64,000 nt of DNA from Branchinecta lynchi (Eukaryota > Arthropoda > Branchiopoda > Anostraca > Branchinectidae). Shown here piece by piece: positions 24,000-33,700 of the stretch. Made by a program: the position numbers and the translations under genes. The notes under the pieces were generated by a model, which saw only the letters and a list, made by a program, of their open reading frames with translations, was not told the origin of the DNA and made no database searches. Location: contig JAKZAP010000124.1 of the NCBI GenBank assembly GCA_023053575.1, positions 58,141-122,140 of the forward strand, given 5' to 3'. Each line of letters begins with the position of its first letter. Position 1 is the first letter of the stretch.

Positions 24000-24435
24000 C
24001 TATGTAACTATTGCAGGAAGCTTCGGACACCGTAGACTATACGAGACATGTTCCCCGTCACAGTTTGCACATTTTGGTGGTAGCTGGCACGGCGAGTCCT
24101 TGGTGGACTCATGAGGCCCAGAACATCTTGCGCACTTATCGACAGGACTTTTGCACTGCGATTTCAAGTGATCTGGCGAGCGACACTTGTGACAGCAACG
24201 AGGGACTTTGAAGAACTCGGAAACACGAAACAGCTCGTAACCGATTTTCATGCCATCTTTGAGAGCGGAGCGTGACGCAGTATTATTGAAAAAAGTCAAC
24301 TTGACTGTTTGAGAAGTTCCGAGACGAGAGGCATCAACAACACCCGAACAAGTCTTAAAGGTCGAAAGTTCAAAATCGGAATCTATTCCTTTGACAAGTC
24401 CAACAAAATTGGTCTCCACTAGCTTCACTTCAGCA
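24000..24435 (-). pseudogene. LINE ORF1 (zinc-knuckle nucleic-acid-binding protein), 5'-truncated
   Basis: ORF1 proteins of these LINEs bind element RNA and act as chaperones. The 3' ~435 bp of ORF1 are present, ending at the TAG at 24,002-24,000. The frame shows three cysteine/histidine knuckles in a row: CHKCRSPDHLKSQC (C-X2-C-X4-H-X4-C), CARCSGPHESTKDSPC and CANCDGEHVSYSLRC (shorter C-X2-C-X3-H variants). The upstream part of the frame may be the end of an RNA-recognition-like fold, but I cannot confirm that. There is no ATG: the frame enters from the satellite junction at 24,435, so the start and N-terminus are missing because the insertion was 5'-truncated. Confidence 0.9.
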
Positions 24436-24592
24436 TTGAGAAAACAAACCTTGTGGGAAAACCAACCTTATGGGAAAACAAACCTAGTGGGAAAACAAAC
24501 CTTGTGGGGAAACAAACCTTTCGGGAAAACCAACCTTGTGGGAAAACAAACCTTGTGGGAAAACAAACCTTGTGGGAAAACAAACCTTGTGG
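24436..24592 (+). repeat. Satellite spacer inside the 305-bp duplication
   Basis: About nine + orientation units, beginning TTGAGAAAAC and including the variants CCTTATGGG, CCTAGTGGG and CCTTTCGGG in the same order as at 17,166-17,320 and 20,570-20,725. This agreement with the unoccupied-site paralogue identifies it as the original right flank of the LINE insertion. Confidence 0.95.
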
Positions 24593-24740
24593 GAAAAAAG
24601 TCAACTTGACTGTTTGAGAAGTTCCGAGACGAGAGGCATCAACAACACCCGAACAAGTCTTAAAGGTCGAAAGTTCAAAATCGGAATCTATTCCTTTGAC
24701 AAGTCCAACAAAATTGGTCTCCACTAGCTTCACTTCAGCA
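24593..24740 (-). pseudogene. Duplicate 148-bp fragment of LINE ORF1
   Basis: This repeats 24,288-24,435 with no difference inside the LINE part. It covers the most upstream ORF1 residues retained in copy B (reading A-E-V-K-L-V-E-T-N-F and on) and stops before the zinc knuckles. It is flanked on both sides by satellite and cannot encode a functional product. Here the ORF1 frame happens to be open into the flanking satellite on the - strand (24,425-24,769), which is accidental. Confidence 0.93.
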
Positions 24741-27496
24741 TGAGAAAACAAACCTTGTGGGAAAACCAACCTTATGGGAAAACAAACCTAGTGGGAAAAC
24801 AAACCTTGTGGGGAAACAAACCTTTCGGGAAAACCAACCTTGTGGGAAAACAAACCTTGTGGGAAAACAAACCTTGTGGGAAAACAAACCTTGTGGGAAA
24901 ACAAACCTTTCGGGAAAACAAACCTTGTGGGGAAACAAACCTTGTGGGAAAACAAACCCTGAGGGAAAACCAACCTTGGGGGAAAACAAAGCTTGTGGGA
25001 AAACAAACCTTGTGGGAAAACCAACCTAGTGGGAAAAACAACCTAGTGGGAAAACAAACCTTGTGAGAAAACAAACCTTGTGGGAAAACCAACCTTATGG
25101 GGTAAGCAACTGTGCGGGAAAACCAACCTTGTGGGAAAACCAACCTTGTGGGAAAGCGAACCTTTTCGGAAAACCAACACAGTGGGAAAACAAACCTTGT
25201 GGGAAAACCAACCTTGCGGGAAAACAAACCTTGGGGGAAAACAAACCTTGTGGGAAAACAAACCTTGTGGGGAAACAAACCTAGTAGGAAAACAAACCTT
25301 GTGAGAAAACAATCCTTGTGGGAAAACAAACCTTGTGGGGAAACAAACCTTGCGGGAAAACTAACCTTGTGGGAAAACAAACCCTGCGGGAAAACCAACC
25401 TTGTGGGAAAACCCACCTTGTGGGGAAACAAACCTTTCGGGAAAACTAACCTTGTGGGAAAACAAACCCTGCGGGAAAACCAACCTTGTGGGGAAACAAA
25501 CCTTGTGGGAAAACAAACCTTGTGGGAAAACAAACCTTGTGAGAAAACAAACCTTGTGGGAAAACTAACCTTGTGGGAAAACAAACCTTGTGGGGAAACA
25601 AACCTTGTGGGGAAAAAAACCTTGTGGGAAAACTAACCTTGTGGGAAAACAAACCTTGTGGGAAAACGAACCTTTTGGGAAAACCAACACAGTGGGAAAA
25701 CAAACCTTGTGAGAAAACAATCCTTGTGGGAAAACAAACCTTGTGGGAAAACAAACCTTGTGGGGAAACAAATCTTGTGGGAAAACTAACCTTGTGGGAA
25801 AACAAACCTTGCGGGAAAGCGAACCTTTTGGGAAAACCAACACAGTGGGAAAACAAACCTTGTGAGAAAACAATCCTTGTGGGAAAACAAACCTTGTGGG
25901 GAAACAAACCTTGTGGGGAAACAAACCTTGTGGGAAAACTAACCTTGTGGGAAAACAAACCTTGTGGGAAAACCAACCTTATGGGGAAAGCAACCCTGCG
26001 GGAAAACCAACCTTGTGGGAAAACCAACCTTGTGGGAAAGCGAACCTTTTGGGAAAACCAACATAGTGGGAAAAAAACCTTGTGGGAAAACCAACCTTGC
26101 GGGAAAACCAACCTTGGGGGAAAACAAACCTTGTGGGAAAACAAACCTTGTGGGGAAACAAACCTAGTGGGAAAACAAACCTTGTGAGAAAACAATCCTT
26201 GTGGGAAAACAAACCTTGGGGGGAAACAAACCTTGCGGGGAAACTAACCTTGTGGGAAAACAAACCCTGTGGGAAAACCAGCCTTGTGGGAAAACCAACC
26301 TTGTGGGGAAACAAACCTTTCGGGAAAACTAACCTTGTGGGAAAACAAACCTTGTGGGAAAACAAACCTTGTGGGAAAACAAACCTTGTGGGAAAACAAA
26401 CCTTGTGAGTAAAACAAACCTTGTGGGGAAACAAACCTAGTGGGAAAACAAACCTTGTGAGAAAACAAACCTTGTGGGAAAACCAACCTTAAGGGAAAAC
26501 AAACCTAGTGGGAAAACAAACCTTGTGGGGAAACAAACCTTATGAGAAAACAAACCTTGTGGGGAAACAAACCTTGTGGGAAAACCAACCTTGCGGGAAA
26601 ACGAACCTTTTGGGAAAACCAACACAGTGGGAAAACAAACCTTGTGTTAAAACCAACCTTGCGGGAAAACCAACCTTGGGGGAAAACAAAGCTTGTGGGA
26701 AAACAAACCTTGTGGGAAAACCAACCTAGTCGGAAAAACAACCTAGTGGGAAAACAAACCTTGTGAGAAAACAAACCTTGTGGGAAAACCAACCTTATGG
26801 GTAAACCAACCTTGGGGGAAAACAAACCTTGTGGGAAAACAAACCTTGTGGGAAAACAAACCTTGTGGGGAAACAAACCTTGTGGGGAAACAAACCTTGT
26901 GGGAAAACTAACCTTGTGGGAAAACAAACCTTGCGGGAAAACTAACCTTGTGGGAAAACAAACCCTGCGGGAAAACCAACCTTGTGGGAAAACCAACCTT
27001 GTGGGGAAACAAACCTTTCGGGAAAACCAACCTTGTGGGAAAACCAACTTTGTGGGAAAGCGAACCTTTTGGGAAAACCAACATAGTGGGAAAACAAACC
27101 TTGCGGGAAAACCAACCTTGCGGGAAAACCAACCTTGTGGGAAAACAAACCTTGTGGGAAAACAAACCTTGTGGGAAAACAAACCTTGTGGGAAAACAAA
27201 CCTTATGGGAAAACAAACCTTATTGGGAAACAAACCTTGTGGGAAAACCAACCTTGCGGGAAAGCGAACCTTTTGGGAAAACCAACATAGTGGGAAAACA
27301 AACCTTGTGGGAAAACCAACCTTGCGGGAAAACCAACCTTGGGGGAAAACAAAGCTTGTGGGAAAACAAACCTTGTGGGAAAACCAACCTAGTGGGAAAA
27401 ACAACCTAGTGGGAAAACAAACCTTATGAGAAAACAAACCTTGTGGGAAAACCAACCTTATGAGGAAAGCAGCCCTGCGGGAAAACCAACCTTGTG
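24741..27496 (+). repeat. 17-bp satellite array, forward block F3
   Basis: Tandem 17-bp satellite in + orientation, from the right side of the LINE duplication to the orientation switch at about 27.5 kb. It contains the rare units GGGGTAAGCAACTGTGC and CCTTTTCGG at about 25,100-25,170 that are mirrored exactly at the start of R1. Variant trios (GAAAGCG, CCTTTTGGG, ACACAGTGGG) recur, as do HindIII-site units (AAAGCTTGTGGG). No non-satellite sequence was seen. Confidence 0.97.
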
Positions 27497-27532
27497 GTTG
27501 GTTTTCAAAACAAACCCCACAAGGTTTGTTTT
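27481..27532. other. Satellite orientation switch F3 to R2 with two adjacent hairpins
   Basis: Two perfect 10-bp stem inverted repeats sit side by side. GAAAACCAAC (27,481-27,490) pairs with GTTGGTTTTC (27,497-27,506) around a 6-nt loop. AAAACAAACC (27,507-27,516) pairs with GGTTTGTTTT (27,523-27,532) around another 6-nt loop. The array therefore changes orientation three times within about 50 bp before settling in - orientation. Confidence 0.9.
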
Positions 27533-29080
27533 CCCACAAGGATTGTTTTCTCACAAGGTTTGTTTTCCCACTGTGTTGGTTTTCCCAAAAGGTTCGCTTT
27601 CCCGCAAGGTTGGTTTTCCCCCAAGGTTGGTTTTCCCGCAGGGTTTGTTTTCCCACAAGGTTAGTTTTCCCGCAAGGTTTGTTTCCCCACAAGGTTTGTT
27701 TTCCCACAAGGTTTGTTTTCCCACTGTGTTGGTTTTCCCAAAAGGTTCGCTTTCCCACAAGGTTGGTTTTCCCACAAGGTTGGTTTTCCCGCAGGGTTGC
27801 TTTCCCCATAAGGTTGGTTTTCCCACAAGGTTTGTTTTCTCACAAGGTTTGTTTTCCCACTAGGTTGTTTGTCCCGCAGGGTTGCTTTCCCCATAAGGTT
27901 GGTTTTCCCACAAGGTTTGTTTTCCCACTGTGTTGGTTTTCCCAAAAGGTTCGCTTTCCCGCAAGGTTGGTTTTCCCACAAGGTTTGTTTCCCCACAAGG
28001 TTTGTTTTCCCACAAGGTTTGTTTTCCCACAAGGTTGGTTTTCCCGAAAGGTTTGTTTCCTCACAAGGTTGGTTTTCCCACAAGGTTGGTTTTCCCGCAG
28101 GGTTTGTTTTCCCACAAGGTTAGTTTTCCCGCAAGGTTTGTTTCCCCACAAGGTTTGTTTTCCCACAAGGTTTGTTTTCCCACTGTGTTGGTTTTCCCAA
28201 AAGGTTCGCTTTCCCAAAAGGTTGGTTTTCCCACAAGGTTGGTTTTCCCACAAGGTTGGTTTTCCCGCAGGGTTGCTTTCCCCATAAGGTTGGTTTTCCC
28301 AAAAGGTTCGCTTTCCCGCAAGGCTGGTTTTCCCACAAGGTTTGTTTCCCCACAATGTTTGTTTTCTCACAAGGTTTGTTTTCCCACAAGGTTGGTTTTC
28401 CCGAAAGGTTTGTTTCCCCACAAGGTTGGTTTTCCCACAAGGCTGGTTTTCCCGCAGGGTTTGTTTTCCCACAAGGTTAGTTTTCCCGCAAGGTTTGTTT
28501 TCCCACAAGGTTAGTTTTTCCACAAGGTTTGTTTCCCCACAAGGTTTGTTTCCCCACAAGGTTTGTTTTCCCACAAGGATTGTTTTCTCACAAGGTTTGT
28601 TTTCCCACTGTGTTGGTTTTCCCAAGAGGTTCGCTTTCCCGCAAGGTTCGCTGTCCCGCAAGGTTGGTTTTCCCACAAGGTTTGTTTTCTCACAAGGTTT
28701 GTGTTCCCACTAGGTTTGTTTCCCCACAAGGTTTGTTTCCTCACAAGGTTTGTTTTCCCACTAGGTTGTTTTTCCCACTAGGTTGGTTTTCCCACAAGGT
28801 TTGTTTTCCCACAAGCTTTTTTTTCACCCAAGGTTGGTTTTCCCGCAAGGTTGGTTTTCCCACAAGGTTTGTTTTCCCACTGTTTTGGTTTTCCCAAAAG
28901 GTTCGATTTCCCGCAAGGTTGGTTTTCCCACAAGGTTTGTTTCCCCACAAGGTTTGTTTTCCCATAAGGTTTGTTTTCCCACAATGTTTGTTTTCCCACA
29001 AGGTTTGTTTTCCCACAAGGTTCGTTTTCCCACAAGGTTGGTTTTCCCGCAAGGTTGCTTTCCCCATAAGGTTTGTTTTC

Positions 29081-30671
29081 CCACAAGGTTTGTTTTCCCA
29101 CAAGGTTTGTTTTCCCACAAGGTTGGTTTTCCCGAAAGGTTTGTTTCCCCACAAGGTTGGTTTTCCCACAAGGTTTGTTTCCACAAGGTTGGTTTTCCCA
29201 CAAGGTTGGTTTTCCCGCAGGGTGTGTTTTCCCACAAGGTTAGTTTTCCCACAAGGTTGGTTTTCCCACAAGGTTGGTTTTCCCGCAGGGTTGCTTTCCC
29301 CATAAGGTTGGTTTTCCCACAAGGTTTGTTTTCTCACAAGGTTTGTTTTCCCACTAGGTTGTTTTTCCCACTAGGTTGGTTTTCCGAAAAGGTTTGTTTT
29401 CCCACAAGCTTTGTTTTCCCCCAAGGTTGGTTTTCCCGCAAGGTTGGTTTACCCAAAAGGTTTGTTTTCCCACTGTGTTGGTTTTCCCAAAAGGTTCTCT
29501 TTCCCAAAAGGTTCGCTTTCCCGCAAGGTTGGTTTTCCCACAAGGTTTGTTTCCCCACAAGGTTTGTTTTCCCACAAGGTTTGTTTTTCCACAAGGTTGG
29601 TTTTTCCGAAAGGTTTGTTTCCCCACAAGGTTGGTTTTCCCACAAGGTTGGATTTCCCGCAGGGTTTGTTTTCCCACAAGGTTAGTTTTCCCTTAAGGTT
29701 TGTTTCCCCACAAGGTTTGTTTTCCCACAAGGTTTGTTTTCCCACAAGGTTGGTTTTCCCGAAAGGTTTGTTTCCCCACAAGGTTGGTTTTCCCACAAGG
29801 TTGGTTTTCCCGCAGGGTTTGTTTTCCCACAAGGTTAGTTTTCCCGCAAGGTTTGTTTCCCCACAAGGTTTGTTTTCCCACAAGGTTTGTTTTCCCACTG
29901 TGTTGGTTTTCCCAAAAGGTTCGCTTTCCCACAAGGTTGGTTTTCCCACAAGGTTTGTTTTCCCACAAGGTTTGTTTTCCCACAAGGTTGGTTTTCCCGA
30001 AAGGTTTGTTTCCCCACAAGGTTGGTTTTCCCACAAGGTTTGTTTCCACAAGGTTGGTTTTCCCACAAGGTTGGTTTTCCCGCAGGGTGTGTTTTCCCAC
30101 AAGGTTAGTTTTCCCACAAGGTTGGTTTTCCCACAAGGTTGGTTTTCCCGCAGGGTTGCTTTCCCCATAAGGTTGGTTTTCCCACAAGGTTTGTTTTCTC
30201 ACAAGGTTTGTTTTCCCACTAGGTTGTTTTTCCCACTAGGTTGGTTTTCCGAAAAGGTTTGTTTTCCCACAAGCTTTGTTTTCCCCCAAGGTTGGTTTTC
30301 CCGCAAGGTTGGTTTACCCAAAAGGTTTGTTTTCCCACTGTGTTGGTTTTCCCAAAAGGTTCTCTTTCCCAAAAGGTTCGCTTTCCCGCAAGGTTGGTTT
30401 TCCCACAAGGTTTGTTTCCCCACAAGGTTTGTTTTCCCACAAGGTTTGTTTTTCCACAAGGTTGGTTTTTCCGAAAGGTTTGTTTCCCCACAAGGTTGGT
30501 TTTCCCACAAGGTTGGATTTCCCGCAGGGTTTGTTTTCCCACAAGGTTAGTTTTCCCTTAAGGTTTGTTTCCCCACAAGGTTTGTTTTCCCACAAGGTTT
30601 GTTTTCCCACAAGGTTGGTTTTCCCGAAAGGTTTGTTTCCCCACAAGGTTGGTTTTCCCACAAGGTTGGTT
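29081..30671 (-). repeat. 865-bp tandem duplication within R2
   Basis: Variant order at about 29,081-29,806 recurs at 29,946-30,671, a shift of 865 bp, which is 51 units minus 2 bp. The missing 2 bp are a short 15-bp unit (TTTGTTTCCACAAGG) at about 29,176 and again near 30,041. Other shared markers are GGTTCTCTTTCCC, GGTTGGATTTCCC and CCCTTAAGG. The ends are approximate. Confidence 0.88.
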
Positions 30672-30725
30672 TTCCCGCAAGGTTTGTTTCCCCACAAGGT
30701 TTGTTTTCCCACAAGGATTGTTTTC

Positions 30726-33700
30726 TCACAAGGTTTGTTTTCCCACTAGGTTTGTTTCCCCACAAGGTTTGTTTTCCCACAAGGTTTGTTTTCCCCCAAG
30801 GTTGGTTTTCCCGCAAGGTTGGTTTTCCCACAAGGTTTGTTTTCCCACTGTGTTGGTTTTCCCAAAAGGTTCGCTTTCCCACAAGGTTCGTTTTCCCACA
30901 AGGTTGGTTTTCCCACAAGGTTGGTTTTCCCGCAGGGTTGCTTTCCCCATAAGGTTGGTTTTCCCACAAGGTTTGTTTTCTCACAAGGTTTGTTTTCCCA
31001 CTAGGTTGTTTTTCCCACTAGGTTGGTTTTCCGAAAAGGTTTGTTTTCCCACAAGCTTTGTTTTCCCCCAAGGTTGGTTTTCCCACAAGGTTTGTTTCCC
31101 CACAATTTTTATTTTCTCACAAGGTTTGTTTTCCCACAAGGTTGGTTTTCCCGAAAGGTTTGTTTCCCCACAAGGTTGGTTTTCCCACAAGGCTGGTTTT
31201 CCCGCAGGGTTTGTTTTCCCACAAGGTTAGTTTTCCCGCAAGGTTTGTTTTCCCACAAGGTTAGTTTTCCCACAAGGTTTGTTTCCCCACAAGGTTTGTT
31301 TCCCCACAAGGTTTGTTTTCCCACAAGGATTGTTTTCTCACAAGGTTTGTTTTCCCACTGTGTTGATTTTCCCAAAAGGTTCGCTTTCCCGCAAGGTTCG
31401 CTTTCCCACAAGGTTTGTTTTCCCACAAGCTTTGTTTTCCCCCAAGGTTGGTTTTCCCGCAAGGTTGGTTTTCCCACAAGGTTTGTTTTCCCACTTTGTT
31501 GGTTTTCCCAAAAGGTTCGCTTTCCCGCAAGGTTGGTTTTCCCACAAGGTTTGTTTCCCCACAAGGTTTGTTTTCCCACAAGGTTTGTTTTTCCACAAGG
31601 TTGGTTTTCCCGAAAGGTTTGTTTCCCCACAAGGTTGGTTTTCCCACAAGGTTGGTTTTCCCGCAGGGTTTGTTTTCCCAAAAGGTTAGTTTTCTCGCAA
31701 GGTTTGTTTCCCCACAAGGTTTGTTTTCCCACAAGGATTGTTTTCTCACAAGGTTTGTTTTCCCACTAGGTTTGTTTCCCCACAAGGTTTGTTTTCCCCC
31801 AAAGGTTGGTTTTCCCGCAAGGTTGGTTTTCCCACAAGGTTTGTTTTCCCACTGTGTTGGTTTTCCCAAAAGGTTCGCTTTCCCGCAAGGTTGGTTTTCC
31901 CCCAAGGTTGGTTTTCCCGCAGGGTTTGTTTTCCCAAAAGGGTAGTTTTCCCGCAAGGTTTGTTTCCCCACAAGGTTTGTTTTCCCACAAGGTTTGTTTT
32001 CCCACTGTGTTGGTTTTCCCAAAAGGTTCGCTTTCCCACAAGGTTGGTTTTCCCACAAGGTTGGTTTTCCCGCAGGGTTGCTTTCCCCATCAGGTTGGTT
32101 TTCCCACAAGGTTTGTTTTCTCACAAGGTTTGTTTTCCCACTAGGTTGTTTTTCCCACTAGGTTGGTTTTCCCACATGGTTTGTTTTCCCACAAGCTTTG
32201 TTTTCCCCCAAGGTTGTTTTTCCCACTAGGTTGGTTTTCCCACAAGGTTTGTTTTCCCACAAGCTTTGTTTTCCCCCAAGGTTGGTTTTCCCGCAAGGTT
32301 GGTTTACCCACAAGGTTTGTTTTCCCACTGTGTTGGTTTTCCCAAAAGGTTCGCTTTCCCGCAAGGTTGGTTTTCCCACAAGGTTTGTTTCCCCACAAGG
32401 TTTGTTTTCCCACAAGGTTTGTTTTCCCACAAGGTTGGTTTTCCCGAAAGGTTTGTTTCCCCACAAGGTTGGTTTTCCCACAAGGTTGGTTATCCCGCAG
32501 GGTTTGTTTTCCCACAAGGTAAGTTTTCCCGCAAGGTTTGTTTCCCCACAAGGTTTGTTTTCCCACAAGGTTTGTTTTCCCACTGTGTTGGTTTTCCCAA
32601 AAGGTTCGCTTTCCCAAAAGGTTGGTTTTCCCACAAGGTTGGTTTTCCCACAAGGTTGGTTTTCCCGCAGGGTTGCTTTCCCCATAAGTTTGGTTTTCCC
32701 AAAAGGTTCGCTTTCCCGCAAGGCTGGTTTTCCCACAAGGTTTGTTTTCCCACTGTGTTGGTTTTCCCACAAGGTTGGTTTTCCCGCAGGGTTGCTTTCC
32801 CCATAAGGTTTGTTTTCCCACTAGGTTGTGTTTCCCACTAGGTTGGTCTTCCCACAAGGTTTGTTTTCCCACAAGCTTTGTTTTCCCCCAAGGTTGGTTT
32901 TCCCGCAAGGTTGGTTTTCCCACAAGGTTTGTTTTCCCACTTTGTTGGTTTTCCCAAAAGGTTCGCTTTCCCGCAAGGTTGGTTTTCCCACAAGGTTTGT
33001 TTCCCCACAAAGTTTGTTTTCCCACAAGGTTTGTTTTCCCACAAGGTTGGTTTTCCCGAAAGGTTTGTTTCCCCGCAAGGTTGGTTTTCCCACAAGGTTG
33101 GTTTTCCCGCAGGGTTTGTTTTCCCACAAGGTTAGTTTTCCCGCAAGGTTTGTTTCCCCACAAGGTTTGTTTTCCCACAAGGATTGTTTTCTCACAAGGT
33201 TTGTTTTCCCACTAGGTTTGTTTCCCCACAAGGGTTGTTTTCCCACAAGGTTTGTTTTCCCCCAAGGTTGGTTTTCCCGCAAGGTTGGTTTTCCCACAAG
33301 GTTTGTTTTCCCACTGTGTTGGTTTTCCCAAAAGGTTCGCTTTCCCACAAGGTTCGTTTTCCCACAAGGTTGGTTTTCCCACAAGGTTGGTTTTCCCGCA
33401 GGGTTGCTTTCCCCATAAGGTTGGTTTTCCCACAAGGTTTGTTTTCTCACAAGGTTTGTTTTCCCACTAGGTTGTTTTTCCCACTAGGTTGGTTTTCCGA
33501 AAAGGTTTGTTTTCCCACAAGCTTTGTTTTCCCCCAAGGTTGGTTTTCCCACAAGGTTTGTTTCCCCACAATTTTTATTTTCTCACAAGGTTTGTTTTCC
33601 CACAAGGTTGGTTTTCCCGAAAGGTTTGTTTCCCCACAAGGTTGGTTTTCCCACAAGGCTGGTTTTCCCGCAGGGTTTGTTTTCCCACAAGGTTAGTTTT

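Larger units (their letters stand above)
21241..24435 (-). mobile_element. LINE (non-LTR retrotransposon), 5'-truncated, copy B
   Basis: This 3195-bp element on the - strand is the most complete copy in the window. In element order it has a truncated ORF1 with zinc knuckles (24,435-24,000), an ORF2 with APE endonuclease and reverse transcriptase (23,988-21,363), a ~120-bp A/T-rich 3' UTR and a (CTTA)4 tail. The first in-frame ATG of ORF2 (23,988-23,986) lies 11 bp after the ORF1 stop at 24,002-24,000, a tight two-ORF layout. The left flank ends CCTTGTGAG. The right flank begins (T)TGAGAAAAC, which is consistent with a 4-bp TGAG target-site duplication within an AACCTTGTGAGAAAACA unit. The architecture fits the CR1/L2/Jockey-like part of the LINE tree, but I cannot assign a clade by eye. 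Confidence 0.95.
24288..24895. repeat. 305-bp tandem duplication across the LINE 5' junction
   Basis: LINE bases 24,288-24,435 recur at 24,593-24,740, and the satellite that follows each one is the same for about 150 bp. The second copy starts in a satellite GGGAAAA run fused to the LINE run GAAAAAAG, so GAAAA microhomology lies at the breakpoint. One base differs at the LINE/satellite edge: TTGAG in the first copy and TGAG in the second. Confidence 0.93.

Noticed and set aside
24425..24769. Open frame fusing satellite to the ORF1 fragment
   Set aside because: It arises from the 305-bp duplication junction and has no complete domain.
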